From NCBI RefSeq assembly GCF_030272615.1, contig NC_081406.1, forward strand, positions 485,307,900-485,371,899: 64,000 nucleotides of DNA, given 5' to 3'. The stretch is from Cryptomeria japonica (lineage: Eukaryota; Streptophyta; Pinopsida; Cupressales; Cupressaceae). The notes below the pieces were generated by a model, which was not told the origin of the DNA, searched no databases, and saw only the letters and a list, made by a program, of their open reading frames with translations. This document shows positions 47,816-59,340 of the stretch, in pieces. Numbering within the stretch: position 1 is the stretch's first letter; every line of letters begins with the position of its first letter. A program made the translations under genes and the position numbers.

Positions 47816-49364
47816 TCAACTAACTTCATGAAGAGGGACAACCCCCAATTGACTTCTAAGATACTCGAAAGTGGTCTTAGGCAGAGTTTTGTTAAATATA
47901 TCTACAAGCTTCTCCTTGGTAGAAACATGCTCCAAGATAACCTCTTTACTTTGAACTTTTTCCCTCAAGAAGTGATATTTCAATTACTTGTGCTTAGTCC
48001 TTGCGTGCAAAACAAGATTTTTAGAAATGTTTATTGCACTTGTTTTACACACAAAATCTTTATTGGTTCTGAGGTTTCCATCTTCAAACCTTCCAAAATG
48101 TGCCTCATCCATATAGATTGTGTGTAATTCACATAAGCTGCTACATACACAGCTTCAACAGTAGATTGTGAAGTGCAACTCTGCTTTTTACTACTCCATG
48201 AAACTAGCCTTCCTCATAGAAAGAATGCTCCACCGGTAGTACTCTTCCGGTCATCAATATTTCCTGCCTAATCAACATCTGTGTATGCTTTCAAATAAAA
48301 TTTCCACCATATGGATACCATAACCCATAGTCAATAGTACCTTTCAAATATCTAAAAATTCTCTTGGTTGCCATCAGATGTGCCTCCTTTGGGTTCTTCT
48401 GAAATCTAGCAACAATACCAACTATATGGGCAATATCCAGTCGACTGTGAACAACATTGTGTAATTTACCAGCCATTGACCTATATTCCTTTTTATCTAC
48501 AGACTTAGATGCATCTTCCCTGGACAATTTACAACCTATAACCATTGGGGTTCCAACTGGTTTACAGTCACTCATACCAAAAGTCTTCAAAACCTCTTTC
48601 ACATACTTGGATTGAGTAATAAAAATACCATTCTTCATCTACTGTATCTGTAATCCTATGAATTTTTTTATTTCCCCTACTAATGACATCTCAAATTAAT
48701 TCTTCATTTCATTTGCAAAACAATTACTCATTTCATGATTACCTCCAAATATAATGTCATCTACAAATACTTCACTTACCAATATTTCATCTCCTTCAGA
48801 CTTGAGATAAATGTTGCTATCATCATTGGTTCTAGCAAAGCCTATCTTCATCAGATGAGTATGAATCCATTCATACCAAGCTTTGGGTTCCTGCTTCAAT
48901 CCATACAAAGCTTTATGCAATTTGCATACCATGTCTTCCTTATCTATCAATGCATAACCACTAGGCTGCTCTATGTAGACCTCTTCTTCTAGTATCCCAT
49001 TCAAGAATGCAGACTTAAAATTCATCTGGTATACCTTGAACTTCTTATGAGCTACAAATCCAAGTAATGTTCTGAAACCTTCCAGTCTTGCTACTGGTGC
49101 AAAAGTTTCTCCATAATCTTCTCCTTCTTCTTGCGCATAACCTTTGCATACTAATCTTGCCTTATTGTGAACTACAACACCATCTTCATCTAATTTGTTT
49201 CTGAACACCCATTTGGTACCTATAATATTCTTGTTTACTGGTCGAGGTACCAGGGTCAAGGTGTTATTCTTCTCAATTTGATCCAACTCCTCCTCTATAG
49301 CTTTCAGCCAATGATGATCACCAAATGCCTCCTTAGCACTTCTAGGTTCAAAGGTGGAGATCAT
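47816..49364 (-). pseudogene. C4 pol: reverse transcriptase and RNase H (broken)
   Basis: RT is open from 49364 to 48696: GTKWVFRNKLDEDGVVV, NKARLVCKGYAQ, FAPVARLE, FLNGILEEEVYIEQPSGY, LYGLKQ, and an intact FVDDIIFGG (DD at about 48756-48761). After a stop comes FEMSLVGEIKKFIGLQI. GIFITQSKYVKEVLK to YRSMAGKL and RYLKGTIDYGLWYP is open from 48638 to 48291. RNase H (48290-47816) is badly broken but ends recognisably with LPKTTFEYL...GVVPLHE. The normal role is copying RNA into cDNA and removing the template. Confidence 0.92.
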
Positions 49365-50470
49365 GCAAGAGTTTTCTCTTATTCTCCTTCTAGTTAGTAA
49401 ACCAACATCCTTATCCCCAATTATCTATTCAGGACTATGATTTAGTCTCACATACCTAGGAATAACATGATCATTCTCTTCAGGTTCAACTTCTTCATTA
49501 TCATCTTCCTCTGAATTTATTTGTTCCGATTGAACAAGTACATCAAGATTTGCTTTACTGATTTTTGATTTAACAGTTTCAGGTTCCAAAAGAAAAATGC
49601 AAGGATCTTCATTCTTCTTCTTAGAACTGGTTCCTTCTAAAGCTTCAGGACATTCATCTACACGAACATCAACACTCTCAACATTTCTTTGTTTCTGATT
49701 GTTTAAGCATTTATAGGCCTTACTCTTGATGGTATAGCCAATAAATATGCCTTCATCACTCTTAGCTTCAAACTTACTTATGTAATCACGTCTTTTAATA
49801 TAATATTTACTTCCAAATATCTTAAAATAGCTAACATCAGGTGATCTCCCATACTAGTACTCATATGGGGTCTTGTCCTTACCTCTTTTCACCAGAACTC
49901 GGTTCATTGTGTAGAGAGTTGTACTTATAGCTTCTTTCCGAAATGTTTTTTCTACACCTCCTTGTATCAACATAGTCCTAGCAGCTTCAACCACTGACCG
50001 ATTGTTTCTCTCTGCTATACCATTCTATTGTGGTGTCCTAGGTGTAGAAAGTTGCAACTTGACACGATTATCATCACAATACTTAGTGAACTCCACATAA
50101 GCGAATTCACCACCTTGATCTATTCTTAGACATCTTATCTTTTTGCCACTCTCTTTCTCAGCTAAGGCTCTGAATGCCTTGAATTTACCAAAATCTTCAT
50201 TCTTATCCTTCAAGAATGTGACCCACATCATCCATGAACAATCATCAGTGAAGATCATGAAGTATCTATCACCTTGAATGCTTCTTGTTCTTATTGGTCC
50301 ACATAGATTTACATGAATGAAATATAACAAGTGCTCTGCTGAGAAGGACTTGCTCTTGAAATTTGAAGAAGTCATCTTTCCTAGTTGACATTATTTATAA
50401 AGAGAATTAACCGGTTTGTCTAGCTAAGGCAGACCGCTTACTATCTTAGACTTTCTTACTTTAACAATAT
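49365..50470 (-). pseudogene. C4 pol: integrase (broken)
   Basis: HVNLCGPIRTRSIQGDRYFM (50300-50340) starts the core. MIFTDDCSWMMWVTFLKDK, IRCLRIDQGGEF (second catalytic Asp) and LSTPRTPQ then lead to a stop at 50022-50024 (Gln expected). After it comes NGIAERNNRSVVEAARTML with the catalytic Glu. The C-terminal part has VSYFKIFGSKYYIK, DEGIFIGY and VESVDVRVDECPEAL (49660-49700), an acidic linker, and YVRLNHSPE before RT. Confidence 0.9.
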
Positions 50471-50940
50471 TGTCAAAATTTATATGACAAAATATCCTAT
50501 GCAAAGCTAGCTATCATCTATTTTTGCAATCAAATAGTTGCTAACTTTAGGATTGAGATGAAATAGATTACCTCTAGTCTATTTCTTGGTTGCAATCAAT
50601 TCACCTTTGTTGTCAAAGATTTTGCACATTCCATTTCTAAACTCCAGTGGGTATCCTCTATCATTAAGTTGTGCCACACTTAAAAGATTGTGATTTATGC
50701 CTTCAACCTAATAGACATTGTTAGCACTTCTCTTCCCATTAAGAGAAATAAGTCCCTTACCTTTAACCATACAGGGTGAGTCATTGCCAAATCCGACAAC
50801 ACCACCATCAAATTCCTTCTGGGAAAGAAATTTTCTCCGATCATCGGTCATGTGATGTGAACAACCACTATCAATGATCCAATCATCAGAGTTATCCATT
50901 CTAGAAACTAGTGCCTTCTAATCTGATATATCTTCCTTAA
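50471..50940 (-). pseudogene. C4 protease and GAG-pre-integrase (broken)
   Basis: The protease has WIIDSGCSHHMTDDRRKF (50820-50880), with the catalytic Asp-Ser-Gly intact, and VVGFGNDSPCMVKGKG. After a stop near 50706 comes VEGINHNLLSVAQLNDRGY, then LFHLNP. The GAG-pre-integrase zinc part (50470-50540) is badly decayed. Confidence 0.86.
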
Positions 50941-51049
50941 TAGATACAAACACAATATCTTCACTAGCATCATCATCAGATTCTTCATCAATAATTCCAC
51001 TGTCAATAGCTACAAGACAATCTCTCTTTCCTTTACCCTCGTACTTCTT

Positions 51050-51922
51050 AAACTTGTCTCTCTTGTATTCATTTTCACCATTAGGGCAATTTGTTGCTAT
51101 GTGACCAATATTGTTGCATGCAAAACATTTTAAAGGTAGCTTACCTCTATATTTACCAGTTTCTCTAGGGAGTCATTTTGCCAACAATGCTTAAAGTTCC
51201 ACTAAGCTGTCTTCATCATCAACATCTCTGTTGGATCTATATTCATAGCTATGGCCGGTATCTTTACTTCTTCTCACATATGGGTTAGCGATAGAATCTC
51301 TGAATGCAGATTCTAATTTCTGTACACTACCATCATAGCCATTTAGTTCAAAAGTAGTAAGTTTGCCAATAATAGAGTCAATAGCTACCTTTGTCTTATC
51401 AATGGATTTTACCTCTTGAATAGCTACAACTTGGATAGCATATACTGGTAGCAGGGTTCTCAGTACCTTATTGATTACTATGACATCTTCCACTTTCCCT
51501 CCTGCACTCTTTATCTCTCCAACTATCTCTTTAATCCTTTGACCATACTGTTGGATATTCTCACCTTCAGATACTCTCATGTCATCAAATTTTCCTCTCA
51601 AACTCTCTTCTTTGGCAATCTTGACATGTTCATCACTGCTATAAATCTCTTCTAATTTCTTCCATAATTCATATGTACTTTCAAGACCATGAACATCTAC
51701 ATATTCAACATCAGACATGGAATTGATAATAGCCTCTAATGCCTGGTGATTTTCTTGCTATTATTTCTTCTGATCATCAGTCAGGGGTCCAGTAGGTGTA
51801 ATATACTTATTTTCTATGTGATCCCAATGCTTACTACCAATACTCTTAATGTAAATCTTCATTATGTTATTCCATATTCTATAGTTATCTTTGTTGAACT
51901 TCGGACCTTCTTTCTTCATCAT
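51050..51922 (-). pseudogene. C4 gag (broken)
   Basis: ATG at 51922 gives MMKKEGPKFNKDNYRIWNNI, a Copia gag start close after the PBS. Two stops near 51758-51763 are followed by a long open part (51718-51191) with HGLESTYELWKKLEEIY and LRGKFDDMRVSEGENIQQYGQ. The intact zinc knuckle CFACNNIGHIATNC is at about 51090-51132. The start position and all parts align with C2 and C1 gag, though the sequence is clearly another family. Confidence 0.87.
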
Positions 51923-51980
51923 GATCTACAAGATCTTTTCCTCAACTTGTTAGGATTTTAGATTAAGAGGACTTGAGATA

Positions 51981-51993
51981 TTCTGATACCAAT
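51981..51993 (-). promoter_or_regulatory. C4 primer-binding site
   Basis: On minus ATTGGTATCAGAA directly follows the 5' LTR. It complements the initiator tRNA-Met 3' end over TGGTATCAGA. Confidence 0.9.
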
Positions 51994-53263
51994 TGATGGT
52001 AGGATGAAAGAATAAGTATCCGGTAGAATAATGAGAAGGGGGGTGAATTAGTATATTGAAAAACTGATACAAAATTCCCAATCTCAAACTCAATCACACA
52101 AAGTAAACATATCTTAGTCAAGATCAATATTCATAAGAATACTTGATATCAACTAGTTTAACTGTTATGACAACTTAACAGTAAACAACTTCAATCTTAT
52201 AAACATCAACAATGCTTAATCATAACTCAACATATTCATCTCTCAATGCTTCTACTTAACACGCCTTATCAGAAGTTAACCAGATCAACAAATAAGATCA
52301 TAACCACAAAAGCATTCACCACTTGACACAATTGTTTATACATGGAAAACCCAAATAGGTAAAAACCACAGTGAGATGAGAATCACAAGGATAGCTATCT
52401 GAACTCTTCTAAAGTTCTCCTTGTTAGGAGCCAAGCCTATTAAAGCTTTACAATAAGTCCTGTTAAGAACTAATTTCGATTAGGAATAACTCGATTAAGG
52501 GATTTACAAATATGCCTTGATGAAAAGCACAATACCCTATTAGGAGTAACCTCACTAGAGGATTTAAGAATCCAAGCTAATGGACCACCTTGTTATAGGA
52601 TTTAATGAGTAACCAAGCTTGTTAGAGCTTACCTAGTTAATGGATTTCACTTTTGCTGTAACTGTTAGAAAACAACAGGTTTTCCTGATCTGTCTGAGTA
52701 GCACTATATTTGCTTGATCAAATCCTTCTAAGCTTCAATCTACCTTCACTCAAAGTGTAGATCCATTCACTAGTTAGGCAGCTACACATTCTTCAAGAAA
52801 ATTTCAACTACTCCATGATCACTGCTTCATCAGACTTTGTAACTCATCACGCGTTGTGCATTAGATGCAATCCCCTTCGCTCCTTCCCTAAACAAAAAAA
52901 AAATGCGCCAAAACAATTTGAACATATCCTCATACAATGATCACACATGTCTCTATCATTACCACTTATCAGATAATAAACCAACAAACTTGATCGGTTG
53001 GGGTTTAACAACTGATAGGGTTTACTGATTACATTACATAGAAAGGTTTAACCCTTTACATTGGCTCACTGGTTCAACTCACAAACTTTACATACTAGTT
53101 TACAACATCTTCCATAAATCTCTTCTTACCGGTTATTAGCCAATATCAAAAACAACAATATCAGCAATAACATGAATACCATTTTCGGTTCAATTGACAT
53201 CAATGACAACATATCATTAATGCAATATCTATACAAAATGCCAACAAACTAAAAATGCCAACA
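51994..53263 (-). repeat. C4 5' LTR
   Basis: 1270 bp, TGATGGTAGG to GCCAACA. It aligns with 46251-47487, with about 30 bp extra near 53110. The conserved G-rich block is at 52031-52049. Confidence 0.92.
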
Positions 53264-53268
53264 TTCCT

Positions 53269-55263
53269 AAAGTTAGATATTTCAGAGTTTTTGGAAGAAA
53301 ATGTTATATCAAAATAGATGAGTATATAGGAAAGTTTGATGCAAGATGTGATGAAGGAATCTTCTTAGGATATTCTACTAAGAGAAAGACCTACTGGTGT
53401 TACAATAAGATATTGAAGAAGATAGTGGAAAGTGCAAATGTAAAGGTTGATGAATGTCATGGAAAGAAGATCAGAGCATGCAGATATGAGTTTGATGATC
53501 AAGATATTTCAAAACATGTGCAGGATGAGATCTTAAAGAAAAATACTTCGATAGAGACAGTTAATCCATATATTGCTATTGTCGGTGAAGAAGTTCAAGA
53601 ATCAGAACTATCAGAAGACTATGAGGTATGTGAGATTAAATCATTTAGAAAATCAAATTATTAGTGATAAAACTAAGGGTGTGATGACCAAAAGAAGGGT
53701 TGTTGATGAAGAGATATGTTTGATTTCCAAGTTTGAACCTAAAGATGTTGTTGAAGAATGTAAAGATGAGAGTTGGATAAAATCTATGGAAGAAGAGTTG
53801 AACTAGATTGAGAAGAATAACACATGGGAGCTTGTTCTAAGACCTAAAGACAAGAATGTGATTGACACTAAATGGGTATTCCGGAATAAACTGAATGAGG
53901 TCGGTGAAGTGGTTAGAAACAAAGCAAGATTAGTATATAAGAGATGTTCTCAGATGGAAGGAATTGATTATGAGGAGACTTTTGCTCTCATAGCTAGGAT
54001 TAAAGTTGTTAGATTGTTGCTTGCATATGTTGCTTACATGAATTTCAAAGTATATCAGATGGATTTAAAGTCAACCCTTTTGAATGGTGATTTGGAAGAG
54101 GAAGTCTACATTGAGCAACCAGATGGATTTTTGTTATTAAATGAAGGAGATATGGTGTGTAGATTGAAGAAAGCATTGCATGGATTGAAGAAAGCCCCTA
54201 GAGCTTGGTATGCTAGATTAGAAAAGTACTTGATGAAGTTGAGATTTTGTAAAGGTACTACTAATAGTAATCTATATTTTAAGGTTGATAATGATAACAT
54301 TTTGATTGTTGAAGTGTTTGCGGATGATATTAGTTTTTGAGGAAATGATGAATTGAGTATGAAGTTCATTGATGATATGCAAAAAGAGTTTGAGATGTCT
54401 ATGATAGGTGAGATGAAATTCTTCTTAGGATTGCAAATTACACAGACTGGTAAAGGTATTTTCATTTCTTAATCTAAGTATGTGAAATAATTGTTGAAAA
54501 AGTTTGGGTGAGATGATTCTAAACCTGTTGGAACTCCTATGGTGACTGAATGCAAGTTGTCTAAGAATGATGAATCTTAGAAAATTAATCAAACTTTGTA
54601 TAGACCTATGGTTGGTGGATTGTTGTACTTAACTCAGACTAGACCAAACATTATGCATGTTGTTTGTGTTTGTGCTAGATTCCAAGCTGATCCTAAAGAG
54701 AGTCATGTTGCTGCTATGAAGAGGATTTTCAGATACTTAAAGGGATAGTTGACTATCGTTTATGATATCTAAAGAATGATGATTTCATGTTGTGTGCCTA
54801 TACTGATGTTGACTAGGCAGGTGATGTTGATGACCAAAAGAGCACTTCCGGTGGAACTTTCCCTTTTGGAAAGAAGTTGGTTTCATGTTCCAGTAGGAAA
54901 CAAGATGCTATATCTCTATCTACTATAAGCTGAATACATTGCTACTGCTAGCAACTGTATTCAAGTAGTTTGAATGAAGAATATGATGAAGGACATTAGA
55001 GTTGTTTATGATGAGCCTACTATTATATACTGTGATAATTCAAGTGCTAATAATATTAAGAATCTAATATTGCATTCTTAAACAAAGCATTTATCAATTA
55101 AGTATCATTTCTTGAGGGATGAAGTCAGTGATGAAAAATCAAATTGGAGTATGTATATACAAAGGATTAGATTGCAGATATTTTCACTAAACCTTTGCTT
55201 GCAAATGCATTTGTCTATTTGAGAGACAAGTTAGGGATCTTTGCCCCTCTTGATGAGAACTAG
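53269..55263 (+). pseudogene. C2 pol: integrase tail, reverse transcriptase and RNase H (broken)
   Basis: The integrase tail (PKVRYFRVFG ... CDEGIFLGYSTKRK, 53269-53400) is followed by IVESANVKVDECHGKK and an acidic linker. RT (53780-54550) has IDTKWVFRNKLNEVG, MDLKSTLLNGDLEEEVYIEQ and LHGLKKAPRAWY. The active site reads FADD (DD at 54323-54328), with Ala where Val is usual, followed by a stop. RNase H runs through RPMVGGLLYLTQTR and RYLKG (54600-54740), then decays through several frames to LRDKLGIFAPLDEN and the stop at 55261-55263. It is homologous to C1 3052-4906. Confidence 0.9.
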
Positions 55264-55384
55264 TTGCATTGAGATGCATCAATCTGTTTGACTTCACAGT
55301 CTTATCTTCTTATCCGAATTGATGAGTTGGTGCTGCTACTCAGCTAGAGTAGTTAGTGAGTGGTTTAGTTGTTGAGATTTGTGT

Positions 55385-55587
55385 GTTTATTCTTAGAGGG
55401 AGAGAATAATGATTTACATTTTATCTTTGACATTACTGTCAAAGGGGGAGAGAAGCATGTGAAAAATTGCCTTATATTTGAACCTTTGTGTACATGATCT
55501 TAGGGGGAGGTTGTTGGTGTTGATTTATTACTTTGCATTGATTGTTTTTCACATTCATATGTTGTAGTCAATGCCAAAGGGGAAGAT
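55385..55587 (+). promoter_or_regulatory. C2 polypurine tracts
   Basis: Four PPT-like motifs lie between the RNase H stop and the 3' LTR: AGAGGGAGAGA near 55396, AAAGGGGGAGAG near 55440, TTAGGGGGAGG near 55500, and the LTR-adjacent CAAAGGGGAAGAT at 55575-55587. The arrangement is the same as in C1 (2706-2934). Confidence 0.8.
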
Positions 55588-56911
55588 TTTTGGATATTGT
55601 TATCATTGATTCCAACATATTCATGTGTTTTGGTGTTGCAGAGAGTTGTTTTGGTGATCAGGTGATTGCAGTGAGTTTATCTGATTGGTTTATCTATTTT
55701 CTATGCTAAATCAACTAGACATACTTCATTTTTTATTTATTTCATTATGCCATGTGGTGACTTGATTGAACTATGGATTCTGGTATGAAGATTGGTGTTT
55801 CAATGTTTAGTGTTTCAGTGTTCTGATGTTTTATCCATCATGCTCCGGAATGATCATATCTTGTGTTGTAGATTTGGAAGAATGTTTGGGATGTTCATGT
55901 GTATCTTTAGTTCATATGGTTCATGATTTGGTTCTCTGAAAGTTATCTTTCTTGTTCGAGTTGCTTCTATTAAGTGTTCTTAAGTGTCAATGTGTTGATT
56001 GCTGAAGATTTAATTAAGTGGTGTTGGTGCAGCTATTGCAGATGGTTTTAATGGGCTTGTTGGTGTTTCTTGATCATGTTTTATTTGTTTTGGTGGTCTT
56101 CATTGATCTTTGTGTGTGTTATTAAGGATCTTATGGGTGTGGTGATATTCTTCATGTTATGCGGTATTTTCAGTGGTGTAGCATGTTGCGGTTGATCTTT
56201 GTGATATTTCCGATGGTGTTGCATGCTAGAGGAGTTAACATGGATCCATGCTATGTCATCTATGACATTGTATTAGTCTGGTGGTTAATTTATGTATCGT
56301 GTGATGTGATTTTGTAATTAGGTGTTGAGGGTTGAGCCAACAGTGTAGTCAAGGTTGATGATTTGTATAAATAGGTGTTATATTCTTGTAATTTATATAT
56401 CGGTGTTGTGTCTACATTATCAGAGAGTGTTTGATGTGAAAATAAACAAATTTATCTTTCGATATTTTGTATTGAGCAGAGATTGTTGCAGGGCAAACAA
56501 TTGTGATTAACTAGAACTATCATCAGGAATTAGGAGATGTTATTCTTTTAGTTCATCATAACCGGATTGTAGTTTGAATATCATTGTAAGGTAGTGAACC
56601 TTCCATGAGGGTTGTAGCCTTCTAGGTCATTTTATTTTGAGCAGTGAGCTCTAGGCAGTGTGCTTGAATGCATGTGCATTTCCCATTGTAATATTTACAC
56701 ATACTACTATAGAGTATCATCCTATTGTGGGTAGGTTCCCACTATGGTTTTTCCCTTAACCAGGTTTTCCACGTCAAAATCTTTGTGTTATATTTTGTTT
56801 ATCTTTATTCTTGTTGCAGTTTATCAGATCTAAGATTGTGCTTAAATTGCTTAATCCAACAAAAATTGATTCACATCCCCCTCTCAGTTTTCTTCTTTTT
56901 TGTTGCCAACA
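55588..56911 (+). repeat. C2 3' LTR
   Basis: 1324 bp. The first bases are TTTTGGATAT in place of TGTTGGATAT, so the terminal TG is lost. It ends CCAACA. TATA-like TATAAATA lies at 56366-56373 and the conserved C-rich block near 56869-56887. Confidence 0.92.
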
Positions 56912-56916
56912 AACCC

Positions 56917-57214
56917 AAGAAGATTCCTTCATCACATCTTGCATCAAAATTTCCTATATCCTCATCTCTTTTCATGTAACATTTGCATCCAAAAATTTAA
57001 AATTTCTAATTGTAGGAACATGACCAAACCATAACTCATAAGGAGTCTTACCAGAATCATCTTTTATATGCACCTAGTTGAATGTGTATACAACAGTGCT
57101 AACAACTTCTCTCTAAAAATTCTTCACAACATTCCCTTCAATCAACATAGTCCTAGAAGCATCCAAAATAGTTATATTCTTCCTTTCAACAACTTCATTT
57201 TGCTGAGGGGTTCT
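56917..57214 (-). pseudogene. C1 pol: integrase C-terminal part (between C2 and S4)
   Basis: Read on minus from 57209 down: VVERKN (catalytic Glu), ILDASRTMLIEGNVV, a stop, VVYTFN, HIKDDSGKTPYELWFGHVPT, then FKFLDANVT, and QDVMKESSWV/EGIFLG at the C2 border. It matches C2 45990-46250 plus 53269-53370, so it spans the site where C4 sits in C2. Broken by stops. Confidence 0.87.
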
Positions 57215-58331
57215 TGTTAGGAACCAGAAGGACAACTGAGAGGGGGGTGAAGTAGTTGTCAATTAATTTCAACCCAATTATAACTTAATCCAACTTAATA
57301 CTTAATACCAGTAAACCAAACTTAATGTCAGTTAATAGATTAGTAGTTAATATCAATACCATTGAAACTTAATGCATGAAACAGAAAGAGAAACAACATC
57401 CACAACACATAACACATATATTTTTGACGTGGAAACCCTATAAGGGGAAAAACCACAATGGGAAACCTTACCCACAATCAGATGATACTACTGTAGATAG
57501 TATGCGTATACAAATGGGGTCTGCACATGCAGAAAGGCCAACCACCTAGAGCATACTACTCAAATGGGAGTCACAATGACTACAATAGGATGGTTAAATC
57601 CTAGAATAATGTACTATTCAAAATAGCATCTCCAATGCTTGATTCAGTACCGGTTAAGCTCTAATAAACACCTTCAAACCTTCCTTTAACCTTCAAATGA
57701 TGTCTGCTTGATTCGCTTTATGATCTGCTCATATGATCCTCAATATTTGCACATACCATGACCATACCACAATTCCACTTCCACACTTCCATCTCACATT
57801 TGAGATCTTACATTTATAAAAAACCTAAGACCAAATGTGTAGGTTGGCTCACTAAGAATATTACAATTAAATCAATTACAAATAATTCTTGATGTGATAC
57901 AACATGTTGACTCAATACAATTACAACAATATCCAATCAATAAATCATCTCCATAATGTGTCATGCTGATCTAGAATAGATAATGCATACCGATCCATAA
58001 CCTAGATCAATCTGTCGGTAACAACAAATATGTCAACCCAATTAGACCAATAACCAAAACACCAAAACCAAGTGTCCAAACCATGTATTTGACATAATCA
58101 AGTGATCTCCAGATAATAAAAAGTCATCATCAGTGTCGGTGAACCATATAACCTGTTGGTGAGCATATACCAGTGACTGTGCATAAGTCACTGACCTTGC
58201 TGATGAACACAATGTACCAATTCAATAGTAAACCAATATAACCATAGTGCCAAATCAACAATGTAGATCTCAAGAAGGATAAGTGTTGACATCAATAACA
58301 AAACCAATGCAACACATCCATAATACTAACA
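57215..58331 (-). mobile_element. S4: solo Copia-type LTR in C1 integrase
   Basis: This 1117-bp LTR, TGTTAGGAAC to ACTAACA, is flanked by GTTCT (57210-57214) and TTTCT (58332-58336), a TSD with one mismatch. The integrase motif RTPQQN is split by it and reads through once it is set aside. It carries the G-rich block (ACTGAGAGGGGGGTGAA, 57235-57251) and the GGAAACCC...AAAAACCAC module near 57430-57470. These place its 3' end on the left, hence minus. It belongs to a family otherwise absent from the window. Confidence 0.87.
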
Positions 58332-59340
58332 TTTCTAGGAGAAAATAACCGTCTTCTAATTCCATGTTTTTCACAAAATGAATCAAACTCATTGGATTAT
58401 CCTCCTCTATTAGATCTCAGGCATTTTAGCTTCAATCCTATCTCTGTCTCCACCTTAGCTTTGAATATCTTGAATTTCTCTAGTGCTTCTGATTTATTCC
58501 TTAGAAAAGTAACCCACATCATTCAAGAATAGTCATCAATCAACAACATGAAATACCTATCACCCTGCAAGCTTCTCACTCTTGTAGGACCACACAAATC
58601 AGTATGCACAAGATCTAATAATCCATTAAATGTATACATCTTACTCTTAAATGAAATTCTTGTTTCATTTCCCAAATGACATTCTTTACATATCAGATTA
58701 GAAGGTTTCACAATCCTAAGAAAATATCTAATAGCTTGAGTAGAACTTATCTTAATGATGCAGTCAAAATTAACATGCCACATCCTTCTATAGCACAACC
58801 AACTTTCATCTATTCGAGCAATCAAACAACCTTTCTCACTAGTATTCAAATGAAAGATATTATCTTTAGTCTTAGTTCCTGATGCAATCTCTATACTGGA
58901 AGCATTCAAAATCTTGCATTTACCATTCTTGAATTGCAAATCATATCCCTTATCAACCATTTGTCCAACACCCAAAACATTACGCTTCAAACCTTCAACA
59001 TATAAGACATTATCAATATAATGCTTACCATCAAGAGAAATAGAACCTCTACCACGAATTAAACAAGCTTTATCATCTCCAAATCTTACTATACCATCAT
59101 CATACTTCTCCATATTCATAAAATTACTTTTATCACCCATCATATGATGTGACCAACCGTTGTCAATTACCCATTCATCTTTCTCTTCAATCTTAGTAGC
59201 CAAAGCTTTCTCCTCAAGAATGCAGCCTGTAGAATCCACTAGTATCAAAATATCTTCCTTGATAGAAATAAATATAAAATCATCTTTTGACTTCCCATTC
59301 TGAGACTCTTCATCTATCACACCTTCATCAATAACATAAT
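58332..59340 (-). pseudogene. C1 pol: protease, GAG-pre-integrase and integrase core (broken)
   Basis: A 265-codon open stretch (59320-58523) carries, in order: an acidic lead, the protease segment WVIDNGWSHHMMGDKSNF, VLYVEGLKRNVLGVGQMVDKG, the GAG-pre-integrase (WLCYRRMWHVNFD), CKECHLGNETR and the integrase core start LLDLVHTDLCGPTRVRSLQG. The protease active site is DNGW where relatives have DSGC, and the zinc-binding Cys/His of the pre-integrase are partly replaced (MWHVNF for MCHLNF). It is therefore inactive even where open. It continues with stops to RTPQ at the S4 border. Confidence 0.9.

Larger units (their letters stand above)
46251..53263 (-). mobile_element. C4: Copia element, minus strand, in C2 integrase
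   Basis: The element runs from TGATGGTATG (46251) to GCCAACA (53263), with the TSD TTCCT at 46246-46250 and 53264-53268. Both LTRs, PBS, PPT and the full Copia order (gag, protease, integrase, RT, RNase H) are visible on minus. It is the best preserved element here: the RT frame is open for 222 codons. In the first 213 bp of the two LTRs I count about 17 differences, 13 of them transitions. C2's coding resumes at 53269. Confidence 0.93.
7374..56911 (+). mobile_element. C2: Copia element, plus strand, containing G1 and C4
   Basis: The element runs from TGTTGGATAT (7374) to CCAACA (56911). The flanks are AATCC (7369-7373) and AACCC (56912-56916), a 5-bp TSD with one mismatch. C1 pol reads on across the join (EGIFLG / YSTKRK). 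Removing G1 and C4 with their TSDs leaves about 7.3 kb: 5' LTR 1352 bp, gag, protease, integrase, RT, RNase H, PPTs, 3' LTR 1324 bp. The LTRs and proteins are very similar to C1, so a family member has inserted into its own kind in the opposite orientation. It is broken by stops, frameshifts and two insertions. Confidence 0.92.

Noticed and set aside
47669-48127. 152-codon plus-strand open frame
   Set aside because: It is antisense to the decayed RNase H end and 3' region of C4, with no domain of its own.
58523-59320. A functional 265-codon gene
   Set aside because: It is an open part of C1 pol spanning protease to integrase start, without its own start context, and the protease active site is altered.
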